From Aldrovandia affinis (taxonomy: Eukaryota > Chordata > Actinopteri > Notacanthiformes > Halosauridae), in the NCBI GenBank assembly GCA_029706075.1, contig JAINUG010000114.1:2232001-2296000 (forward strand): a stretch of DNA of 64,000 bases, in the 5' to 3' direction. Of the stretch, positions 34,902-44,563 are shown piece by piece; position 1 is the stretch's first letter, and each line of letters opens with the position of its first letter. Under the pieces are notes generated by a model. The model ran no database searches and was not told the DNA's origin. It saw only the letters and a list, made by a program, of their open reading frames with translations. The translations under genes were made by a program, and so were the position numbers.

Positions 34902-36916
34902 CAGGGGCGTAGCACACAATTCTGGGCCCTATACATATGCAGTCTTGTGGGCCCCCTTCCCCTCTTGATCCATGACTCTCACGGATCTTTATAATTTTTT
35001 TAATTGAATCAACAACTATACACATGAATCTGTAGTGGTTATTAGGGTAATCGCTAATGAACTGCTTATACCACATTTAAACAAATAATTAGTAAGATTA
35101 GTAAGATTCTCTGGCCATAGTCCTGGGTCCTTGTCACACTGGCAAATACCCTTTTGCATTCCCCTCACTTTTTTCCACTTCCTCCTCTGTCTTCTCCTCA
35201 TCCTTCTCACTACCCTCAGAGCAACCTTCATTTTCCTTGCTCTCTTCACCTCCATCATCCTCTTCACTAGTCCAACTCCTACTCTCTGCCTCTTCTACCT
35301 GCTCACTCTTTGCCTCGATCACATCTTCTTCCTGCTCACTCTCTGCTACAAGGACAGGCCCCTCTACAAGCATGAAGCATACAGGATTGATATTAGCCTC
35401 TTAACCTGTTTATAATATACAATGAAACAGGCTACAGGCTAGATTCTGCTTAATTTACCAGCTAGCTAGCTAACTATCATAATGTAGCTAGCAAGGTTAG
35501 CTTGTCTTGTTATAGAACTGGATCAAATGAGTCTTCAAAAACAAAGTTGCAATGCATTTCACCATCACCAGTAGTATGTTTGCCAGTAGCGAGAGTGAAA
35601 CTGAAATGAGATTAATCACGATTTTAAAAAAAATGAATGCGTTATCCATTTGAAATTAATCGCATGCGTTAACGTATTAACGTTGACAGCCCTAGTTCTA
35701 GGTATGTTACAAAAATTTGAGATGTTATAAATCTGGCCTGAAACGTATCCCACCAGATAGAGCATGAAAATACATTTAATTTGATACCTTATTCACTCTC
35801 ATATCTTAAGTTTTAAGGAAATAATGGTAATTTTTACACTCGGAAATTTGCATATTGACCGCTATTGTTTTTCAATGATCTTGAAACAAAAGCTGTAATT
35901 CAATAACATAAATGCCCATAACTTTCTTAAAAATAAAGATAATTGCATGAATCTTTCAGTAATTACAGATTGAAGCATTGTAAAAAAAGATATGATATAT
36001 CTTAATTTGAATTATCTGAAATGACATTACATAATCAATTAATTACATGCTGCGCACACGCCGCGACACGGCAAAAACCACGGCAGGCAGTGAGCATTTG
36101 GGCAAAGATATCTCACATTCCGGGTCAAAAATATCGCATTTCGCATCGAGATTTCAATGAAATTTCACCAGAAACAAGATAAAATGTTAAATTAACGTCC
36201 TGGATACCTTTTATTTAGTCCTGAACTTGCGATATATATTTTTGAAAGCACTAAACACGATGGAGGATCGATACGTTATATCGCAGACATATTGTGAAAA
36301 TAAACCCTGACAGCCCTTGAAAAGCCTGCATTTTTGGGGTATGGCCATAGTCTCTCATAATCGCTCGCACAGGGGAATTGTAACATACCTAAACTAGTAA
36401 ACTAGTTTTTTTCCCACCATATGTCTGCGATATAACGTAGTTGAAAACTCGATCCTCCATATTGTTTCCGAAATGTGAAAAGTTAAGGAAAATAAATTAA
36501 TTAATAATAAAGTTAAAATTAGTGAGCAGTTGTTTTGCCCCTCACTTTGCCTTTTTCTCTTTCTTGATTAATTTTCTCTTCATTTTTTCGATATCCCTGA
36601 CTTCACTTTCTTCTGGAAAGATTGACTCCAGCATCAGCACCAGTCAGCGTGATTAGCCGTGTTTGGCGACAAAACCATTTGCGCTTTTGAGAGGGGAGAG
36701 GGGAGGGGGCCCAGAGAGCCTCCAATAGTTTTATGGATACAAAGTTCAGTCTCTCAACCTATTTATTCAGCCAATATAATTTAGTAATGACACTAATTAC
36801 TTAGAAATTTAAAATTGCAGACATTTATTTTTTTCATTCCAGGCTTTTCAAGGGCCCTCCCCGGCTTGGGGCCCTGGGTAGTCAGTCCCCCTTTTCCCCC
36901 CGCTACGACGCCCCTG
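34902..36916. mobile_element. Non-autonomous hAT element (2,015 bp)
   Basis: The left end is CAGGGGCGTAGCACACAATT and the right end read inward is CAGGGGCGTCGTAGCGGGGG. It is flanked by an exact 8-bp duplication CTTCCAGC (34894-34901, 36917-36924), diagnostic of hAT. Subterminal GGGCCC-rich blocks occur on both sides. The interior has no recognisable transposase. One minus-strand acidic frame (35134-35373) is a low-complexity Glu/Ser/Lys stretch. Around 35640-35697 there is a decayed end of another element (ATTAATCGCATGCG ... GACAGCCCTAG), and 36254-36466 holds an imperfect inverted repeat. Confidence 0.88.
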
Positions 36917-36924
36917 CTTCCAGC

Positions 36925-39518
36925 TTCCAAACTGAATCAAATTGTAATATTAGGTATAAGGGCTTTTTGCAATGACTAAAGAAACCAGATAAAATGATGT
37001 CAACTCTAGTATGATTTTTACAAGTCCCCTACCTCAACCCCACAGAGCAATGACTCTCACTTTACAAGGTAAAATTCTGAATTCAATATCATGAGTTATG
37101 TGTACTTCATAGTCGAAGCATTAAAGTGAGCCTACAATGAATAACACTGTTACTCTAGTAGCATTATTAATATGGCCTGCAAACCAGCAAATTACTAGTC
37201 ACTAATAACCACTGTATTTTGTTTGGGTCATTAGTGATTAACTCTGATCATTGATCTAATATGATGCATTTGATGCTTTTTTTCTTCCTTCTGTACTTGG
37301 GATAAAATAGCTTAGTACAGGTAAAGATATCGCCAGGCTCATACAACTTTAGCTGATGAAAGCCCATGCTTACAGATATAGAACATCGTTAGGTATCCAT
37401 AGTAGATAAACGCCAAGATAAACGCCCAGTCAGTAAAGATGCTCAACGCCCACTGTTTCATCAGCTGACTATGACTGGCAGTCCACACAGACAGAACACA
37501 ATGGTTTTTGGGTTTCCACTGCATTAGTTGTTCCCAACGATGCACCAGGCAGCCACAGGTTACCAGTTGTCATCAGTGAGAGATATGTCTCTACTAGCTT
37601 TTTTCTCAAACAAATTGAAAATTCCTCCGCCCTCTGATGGTCCACTTGTTTAGTTTTATTGTAAGAGGTTAATGTAGAAGTAGTTATCATCTATCTATAA
37701 GTACTCAAGGCTGTTTTAATATGTCATAAAATGGTTTATCCTATGTGATGATTTTAAGTTTTCCTACACAAATGTGGTGAGGGAAATTTTATGCTATGTA
37801 CTATTTCATGTATTTATTTCCAATAGGTGACTATAACTAAGCATGGTAAAAATGCCTTGAATCTTGACAATAACAAATCTGACCCCATTCTTCCAAGATA
37901 AATGTATCAGATGGAGTTGTTGCTCCTGCTTTAGCAGATAGCCTTGACTTTCAGTGGCTACATTTTTAACATAAGCATTTCTGCTCTTTGGAGGATTTTT
38001 TTTTATAGAGGGCTCGTTCTTAACCTTCAGAGATTACAGTGACACTAAAGCCACAAAGTCTATGGGGACTTGACTACAAGGTTCCTAATGCAAATGTCCC
38101 TTCTCACCTCTATCTTGAAAAGTAATTACGGAACAGCGTTGTGTGCTTGAGTCAGGCCTTTGCCTAATAAATGTTGAGGGAATAAATACATGTCTGTGGA
38201 TACGGAGGAGCCCATTTGCTCCTTTACTGGAGTGGGATCTATGAGGGAGGAGGCCCAGAATCCCCATAGTTTCCCCTTGGATTCCCCTACCTCCAGAATT
38301 GTATCTGTGTGAAACTTTGAAGGACATTCAATGAGGAGTGAGCCTGCCAACAGCACAGCCGGCACATTTGCGATAACACAATGTCTGTTTTTAATGAGCC
38401 TCGCTCTTTCACACAGTCTGTTAGCTCATCTTTCATAGATTGCTGCATTTCCACAGCACATATTTCTGAGGTTTAATATGTTTTATGAGGAATCATTATT
38501 CCTTTGATTGCAGACAGAGGTGGGACTTTTCACTCGCTCAGTAGGGTAATATAAAATTGATTACACATTTTGGAAAGATGAATGCACCAATCTTAGGGTA
38601 ACCCAGTTTGTGCTTCGCGCCAGTATGTACGAAAGCCTATTGTTTTAGCCATTTTTTCTCTTTGTTTCTGTTTTTCTTTGCACAGGTCTTCACTGCATAG
38701 CCTGATTTACCTTGGATTTGGCATACTTATTTATCACTGATCATATGCTGCCACAGCTCTTAGCCCCTGCCCACATCCAGCCATGATCAAGCAAAGTGGA
38801 AAACCAATTTTGCTTTAGATCTCTAACATTGCTTGATAAAAATAAGTTAATCTATTGGTCATGCTCCATAGAAGTGATTTAGATACATTTCATAATTTCA
38901 ATTTCAAGTCCAAGGAAGGACCAGTAAACAGTAAACTGCATCATTTTTGCACTTTTTGTCAATTGCTCTGGATAAGAGTGTCTGCTAAATGGCTAAAATG
39001 TAAAATATAATTGAATCTTCTAAACAATACTTCCACATACATTTTATCAGCATTCACTGATTAAAATAATATTATATAATAGCATTGCCTCTAAATTCTG
39101 TCAGCTCAAAGTGACCAACCCTTAATCTTTAAAGCCTTGTGTTTTCCTGCAGCCTCTAGTCTGTTTTCAGCAAGGAGTGAGGAGGCGATGTGTCATTTGA
39201 GCTGTCAGCCATTCATATTCTTCATTGATCTGAGCACCTCCTGGCTATTTGAAGAATCACCCACTTCCATCCTTTGTGATAGTCTTCTTAAACAGATCGT
39301 TATGCCTTACTGTATGGTGTTCTGAGGTGCATTCACATCTGGCTACACGCGATCACACTCAGTTTGCCAAAGCTAAAATGAGCATAGTGGATGTCTCTCA
39401 CCTTGATCTCTGTGGCCAGATGATTGGATTCTGTCTGTAGGTGATCTCATCAACACAAACCTGTTAACTGTCAACGAGTGAGCTTTTGGTTATGTATTAA
39501 TTATTTAAATGCACATCA
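36925..39518. other. Unassigned DNA
   Basis: No gene I can defend. A minus-strand 68-codon frame at 37339-37545 contains a hydrophobic segment but has no recognisable family. 38330-38560 is repeat-free and balanced in composition. Confidence 0.45.
38957..39010 (+). mobile_element. SINE 3'-tail fragment
   Basis: 'ttgctctggataagagtgtc' and 'tgctaaatggctaaaatgt' match the tail of the SINE at 62992-63228. It is a 5'-truncated copy. Confidence 0.6.
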
Positions 39519-39789
39519 GGGCCCGTATTCACAAAGCATTTTAAGGGTAAAAGTTGGTCCTAACTCCGCAATTTAGGAGCAACTCCAAAAAATAATGGGC
39601 GTGTCACTCATAAATTTAGGACTCCTACATTTTTGGGATAAGAGTATTTCACAAAGGGTTTGAGAGCTAAAAACAGCTCCTAAGTCCAGGAGAAGTTAGA
39701 AGCAGTCAAGAGGACTTCTAAGTCGCTAAAGACCTACTCACGGCGATCCGAAAATCTGCTGCTGCCGGCAATCATTGTTGCAATCGCGT

Positions 39790-39860
39790 CAACACTGGAG
39801 ATATTGAATGATACAGAGCTCATAAAAAGGTACCGCCTCAATCGCGAGGGTATTATATAT
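39790..39860 (+). pseudogene. Harbinger transposase N-terminal fragment
   Basis: The plus strand reads TLEILNDTELIKRYRLNREGI, similar to the start of HARBI1-like nucleases, where a 'D..LI.RYRL.R.GI' block precedes the DDE domain. It then runs into an AT repeat and is lost. Only about 24 codons survive. The superfamily call for the element rests on this plus the long inverted repeats. Confidence 0.6.
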
Positions 39861-40286
39861 ATAATATTATATATATTATATATAGATACCCGCTGATTGT
39901 TTACGAGATGCAGACATGTAACCAATTGACTAGTCAGTATTCTTGGTTTCATGTTAAATCAGTGACACGTAGCCTATATTTGTATTTTAGAATCTTTATT
40001 AGAATATAATAGGGGTGCATCGGATCATTTTTCGGATCAGCAAAAAAAATATAACGGGGACCAAAGGCGCGTTTCCACCAAAAATTACCAGGAACTATTC
40101 TCAAGGAATTGAATGAATGATAATTTCAGTTTTTCAATTTAAGTTATTTCACTAAATCTTTATTCGAAAATTTCACAAAATACATTTTTAGATTCAGTAC
40201 GCCTTAGGCGATTTAACTAGGGTGGTCTTATGCCTGAATTAATTTAATAAAGAAATTAAAGATCGCTAATGTTTAAATTGTATTTA

Positions 40287-40409
40287 ATGAAAAACAAAGC
40301 AAACCAAAACATACATGGTTGTCGCTGTAACTCTTCGAGATTTAAAACCTGCCTCCCAGAAAGGCATTTAGTATGAAAAACAAAGCAAACCAAAACATAC
40401 ATGGTTGTC
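40287..40409 (+). repeat. 37-bp direct duplication inside the Harbinger element
   Basis: 40287-40323 and 40373-40409 share 'atgaaaaacaaagcaaacc' and the following 'aaaacatacatggttgtc' without mismatch; a local tandem duplication 86 bp apart. Confidence 0.85.
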
Positions 40410-40667
40410 TATCTCTTCGCTGTAACTCTGCATCGAGATTTAGGGAATTGTTACTTTAAAACGTGACAGCGGCAGAAAAACTGTATTTCTCTATGATGGT
40501 TCAATTTAGCTATCTAGTATTATCACAAACCCTTTGTGAAATACTCATCCCAAAAATGTAAGAGTCCTAAATTTATGAGTGACACGCCCATTATTTTTCG
40601 GAGTTGCTCCTAAATTGCGGAGTTACGACCAACTTTTACCCTTAAAATGCTTTGTGAATACCGGCCC

Positions 40668-41366
40668 AGAACTTCACTGATGTCAGCTGTATGTATAAAT
40701 CAATTCAAATGTACTCTATTTCAAAAGGAATCATTTGCCATACGGCACATGAAAAATGAAAGCATTAAGAGATGCCACATTATTTCTGAAAAAAGTGTAA
40801 TTAAAAATAATTTACAGCTTATTATACTTCAGGAATGGCAATTATGTTTGGAACCAAAATCAGCATACACGGGGGAACCCCAGGATGAAGTTTGGGAACC
40901 CCTGCCATATGGAATGTTTGAAGGAGTTTAAGTGGTACCCCCTCAATGCGAAGTCTCTGCCTGTGGCAGCTTTTGGTGGAAGTAGCAACAACAAAAATCG
41001 CTATTGGAGCCTCATCAAACATACTTTGATGTTAACAGTCATATACAATGTTTTAAAGCTAGAAAGCTGGGGTTTCTGATAGTTGTTCCTGTTTGTTTTC
41101 AAGGCTACATATAGTATATATAAATTATGTTAGATGATATGTGCTTCCAGAAAGCTGAAAATGTTGCAGCCACTTCATTGTGCATTCAAACAAACTATGC
41201 AGCTGTTTTCCTAGGATTCAACTTTGCAAACAAGTTGCACCATGAATTAATGTCCAATGCAGACATGATGATAAAACATTTACAATACGGTTACTAAAAG
41301 CTAAGACCCAGGATACAGACTCTGATATATGATTATCATATTGCTTTCATAACTGTCACTTAGGAA
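40668..41366. other. Unassigned DNA
   Basis: No gene or repeat recognised. Confidence 0.45.
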
Positions 41367-42101
41367 TGTCACCTTTGACCCTTAAGTAATCAATCAAACT
41401 ATATGACTAAATCTGAAAACAGACTAGGGAGCGGGGAAACAAAAGAAAACCCTGGGACAAACTCCACGGGAATAAACCCAACAGAAACAACCCTAGTAGG
41501 GCGAACGCTCCTCAACGAGGTGCGTTGAAAACAAATAGCTATACTTTAGCTCTGGGGAACAATAGCCCCGGCAAAGGGATAGATAACTAAGATAACTAAA
41601 TAAGACCCCTCTCTCTTTAACTGAGAGACCAAAGAGTGGAAAACTAACCCTTAGTTAGAAGTAATACAAAGTACCTTCTCTCTTTAACTGAGAGACCATA
41701 GAGTGGTAAACTAACCCTTTTTTTGAAATAATACGAAGTACCCTCTCTCTTTAACTGAGAGACCACAGAGTGGAAAACTAACCCTTAGTTAGAAGTAATA
41801 CGAAGTACCTTCTCTCTTTAACTGAGAGACCACAGAGTGGAAAACTAACCCTTAGTTAGAAGTACCGGCTAGAGCGTAATAATGGTTTACACAGAAGCGT
41901 TTGTATGAGGAAAACACAGAACTTAAATAGGAGGCGGAATGAGCACTGATAATCCACAGCTGGACGTGATCGGAAAACACACCGACGAAAGACCATATAA
42001 GGAAGGTGGCTATAACAATGATTCCTCACACAAAACCAAAGAAAACAAGCCATCACATGGTCAAGCGCCCTCCAGCGGCTGAGCAAGGTAAAACCGTGAC
42101 A
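41367..42101 (-). mobile_element. Solo LTR (735 bp), minus strand, with internal minisatellite
   Basis: On the minus strand it starts TGTCACGGTTTTAC at 42101 and ends AAAGGTGACA at 41367. A TATTTAAG box (complement of 41932-41939) lies at a normal U3 distance from the start. The pentamer TAGGA occurs one base outside each end (41361-41365, 42103-42107), compatible with a 5-bp target duplication if the ends are off by one. No interior coding region adjoins it. The middle third is a 67-bp tandem array. Confidence 0.68.
41611..41870. repeat. 67-bp minisatellite, about 4 copies
   Basis: CTCTCTTTAACTGAGAGACC recurs at 41611, 41678, 41745 and 41812, exactly 67 bp apart. Each is followed by 'agagtggaaaactaaccc' and 'agaagtaatac(a/g)aagtacc' with few differences; the third unit has a T-rich change. 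Each unit contains the short hairpin CTCTCTTTAACTGAGAGA. Confidence 0.95.
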
Positions 42102-42561
42102 CTAGGATTGTTCTCTGCCTTTCCTAGTGACGGTAACTTTAAATTAATCTAAAATGAATTCTGGATAATATGCAAATCAAACCCTGTGACAGAACTGCTT
42201 TCAGATTTTGGCATCTGCACAGCTACAACTGATGCTTTGTATATTTGTAATACATTTTTGTCCATTTAAAAAAAAAAAAAAGGGGGACTGGTTAAACCAA
42301 AGACCCGGTCATGCCACTGGTACTCCGGTATCCCCAACCAAGTCTAGTGCCAGCGCCCCAGGGCACCGAGGCTGCAGTCTTCAGTGTCCCCACAACAGAA
42401 CCTGGGACATGCTTATGCCAAAGATGGCAAGGGGGCTCAACCAAAGCCATGGTCAGGCCACTGTTACTTTGGTATACCCACCCCATTTCTGGGGTACCTA
42501 GCACAGCCTTTGCAGCCATTAGACAACAGGAGTGTGTCAACAGAGGCCTCAAGCTCTAGCA
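42102..42561. repeat. Two degenerate ~145-bp tandem units and an A-run
   Basis: After an A-run near 42270, 'accaaagacccggtcatgcc' at about 42297 is echoed by 'accaaagccatggtcaggcc' at about 42440. Each is followed by ACTG(G/T)TACT..GGTAT.CCCA. The rest of the stretch has no recognisable gene. Overlapping open frames on both strands come from this GC-rich duplication. Confidence 0.55.
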
Positions 42562-43110
42562 TCATGGAGCCTTCCATGTGATTGAAGCATCAATCATCGG
42601 GAAGGCCTTTGCTGGGAGGAAGAGCAGCTCAGTCTTCCCCAGGTTCAGCTTCAGGTGGTGGGTGGACATCCAGGCAGAGATGTCAGCCAGGCATGCAGAG
42701 ATCTGTGCCAGGACCTGGGTCTCAGATGGAGAGAAGGAGAGAAAGAGTTGAGTGGATAAGAGCGTCCGGATAAGAGCGTCTGTTAAATGCCTAAAATATA
42801 AATGTAAAATGTAAATGAGTGTCATCGGCATAACAGTGGTATGAAAAACCATGAGCAGAGATAACAGAACCAAGTGAGTGGAGTGACCTGCCTTGAACCC
42901 AGATTGGTTAGGATCAAGCAGGTCATTCTGTAGGAGATGAACAGACAGTTGGTTATAGACAGCCCGCTCTGGTGTTTTGGAGAGGAATAGGACGAGAGAG
43001 ACAGGTCGGTAGTTGGAAATGACAGCAGGATTCAGAGAGGGTTTTTTGAGGAGGGGGACGACATGGGCGTTTTGAGGGGAAAGGGGACAGAGCCCTACAG
43101 AAATGTGTGA
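42562..43110 (-). pseudogene. L2 LINE reverse transcriptase, internally deleted
   Basis: Minus-strand translation gives VVPLLKKPSLNPAVISNYRP, then VSLVLFLSKTPERAVYNQLS and SGFKAGHSTHLVLLSLL, the N-terminal RT block. It then jumps directly to FSYHCYADDTH, the catalytic box, so roughly 100 codons between them are deleted. After an inserted SINE tail (42754-42815) it resumes with FLSFSPSETQVLAQISACLA and HHLKLNLGKTELLFLP. The order and motifs are those of fish L2. Frames change at each junction; the copy is dead and truncated on both sides. Confidence 0.85.
42754..42815 (+). mobile_element. SINE tail inserted in the L2 RT
   Basis: GGATAAGAGCGTC occurs twice, then 'tgttaaatgcctaaaatat' and 'aaatgtaaaatgtaaa'. 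TGAGT flanks both sides (42749-42753, 42816-42820). It interrupts the L2 frame just after the YADD box. Very short, tail-only copy. Confidence 0.6.
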
Positions 43111-43860
43111 GATGTCTCAATGCATATTTAATTTGAGAAGTTCCAAATGTAGGAATGCAAAAATGTGGGAGCATTGAATGTAAAATATGCATATGCCATT
43201 AAATGTTATTTATCAGGGTTGGTAACAATTGTGCCTTATTTGATTATGCCCTTAATTTACAGCCTGGGGAAAGCAGGTGTAAACTTAATTGAAGCACATT
43301 GAGATTTCAGCTGTTATTGGTGTTAAGAGGAGAAATTGTATCTTAGGTTCCGGCCCAGCTGCGAGGAGAAAAAGTATGCATAACAATTTTTGACATGCCA
43401 GAGGGAACAATACAGTGGAATCTCTGAGATACAAATGCATTGGGAATAGAGGTCATTTGGGAATAGCGCACATAATAGCATGCCATTGGTTTGGATCTGA
43501 ATAGTAAAACCAGTTTGGATATAAAGTCTAAAATGAATAAACATAAAGGAAGTCCAGTTTTACCGTATTTTGTTAAAAAGGAATGGGAGTGATTTATTAT
43601 TCCTGACCAAATAATTACTAAACTATTCAGATCTATGAAGTATTTACAGAACAACAATAAACCACAGGTATGTTCTTTCTTGCTCTAGTCGCCCACTGCT
43701 TCGAATGGTGGAGTTTATTTTTATTTAGCTTTTTTAATGAGGTGAGAGGAATAAAAGTAATTTATTAGATGTATACCTTATTGTTTTCAATTCAATTTTC
43801 CTGAGGAAAAAAAAAACGGATATGGCCACTGTGGAGGAAAAAAAACCTCTTGAGAAATAG
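43111..43860. other. Unassigned DNA
   Basis: No gene recognised. There are two A-runs (near 43809 and 43840). Confidence 0.45.
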
Positions 43861-44104
43861 TAAGAACATAAGGACATAAGAATACATAATTACGAGAATG
43901 CCCAGCCCATCTAGGCTCATCATGTCCTAATCTAAAGAGTATCTAGTATCTGCCTCTACTATCTGACCTGGCAAGCTCTTCCAGGCATTGACAATTCTTT
44001 CTGCAAAGAAAATCTTCTGAATATCCATGCAGAACTAACTTTAACTAATTTCCACCTGTGGCCTCTTGTTCTGCTAACCAAACTTATCTTAAAAATAATT
44101 CTTA
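43861..44104 (-). mobile_element. CR1 3' terminal segment with octamer tail
   Basis: The plus strand reads 'aagaacataaggacataag', then 'cccagcccatctaggctc', 'atctgacctggcaagctctt' and 'tccacctgtggcctcttgtt'. This is the 3' UTR block common to vertebrate CR1 elements read backwards. The repeated TTATG(T/C)(C/T)C words at the minus-strand end are the typical 8-bp tail. Confidence 0.75.
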
Positions 44105-44563
44105 AAGTATCTGGGGATTACTGTATTTAAGTATCAAAAGTAAAAGTATGTAATATAAATGTACTTAAGTATCGAAAGTAAAAGTACAAGTAAAAAGTAC
44201 ACACAAAAGTAAAAATGCTGTTAATGAAAAAAGCGGTCAGAAGTTTGTGTTTGTATCATTGTTTAGTCTTTATTCGTGTAGCCTCTGGTCTACATAACAA
44301 GAACTGCTTCCCTCCCACTCCTTCATTTGTCCATCCCTCCCTCTTTCCCTGGTGTGTGTACCACCTGCTTTCTCTTGACCAATCCGGTCCAATGGTCTCA
44401 TGTAGCCTGTAAAGTCAGGGCAGAACCCGTTATGCATGTTGCTCAGTACTTGAGTGCTGCTACCACATCATAACATAATCATACACAAAATGATGCAAAA
44501 TCAATATATGAATCAATATGACTGAAGCAGCACTGAAAGTAATAATGCAGTCATTACTTGAAA

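Larger units (their letters stand above)
39519..40667. mobile_element. PIF/Harbinger-type element with ~143-bp inverted repeats
   Basis: 39519-39662 and 40526-40667 are inverted copies of each other with only a few mismatches. Both start GGGCC(C/G)GTATTCACAAAG and include 'cattttaagggtaaaagttg' and 'ataatgggcgtgtcactcat'. Just inside the left repeat is a fragment of a Harbinger-like transposase N-terminus. The rest of the ~860-bp interior is AT-rich filler with an internal duplication, so the copy is non-autonomous. No clean 3-bp target duplication was found (TCA at left, AGA at right). Confidence 0.85.

Noticed and set aside
35134-35373. Acidic minus-strand frame inside a hAT element
   Set aside because: Low-complexity Glu/Ser/Lys from a TCCTC/CTCTT tract; not identifiable as transposase.
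41611-41870. Regular spacing suggesting a CRISPR array
   Set aside because: The whole 67-bp unit is conserved, with no unique spacers; it is a minisatellite in an LTR in a vertebrate genome.
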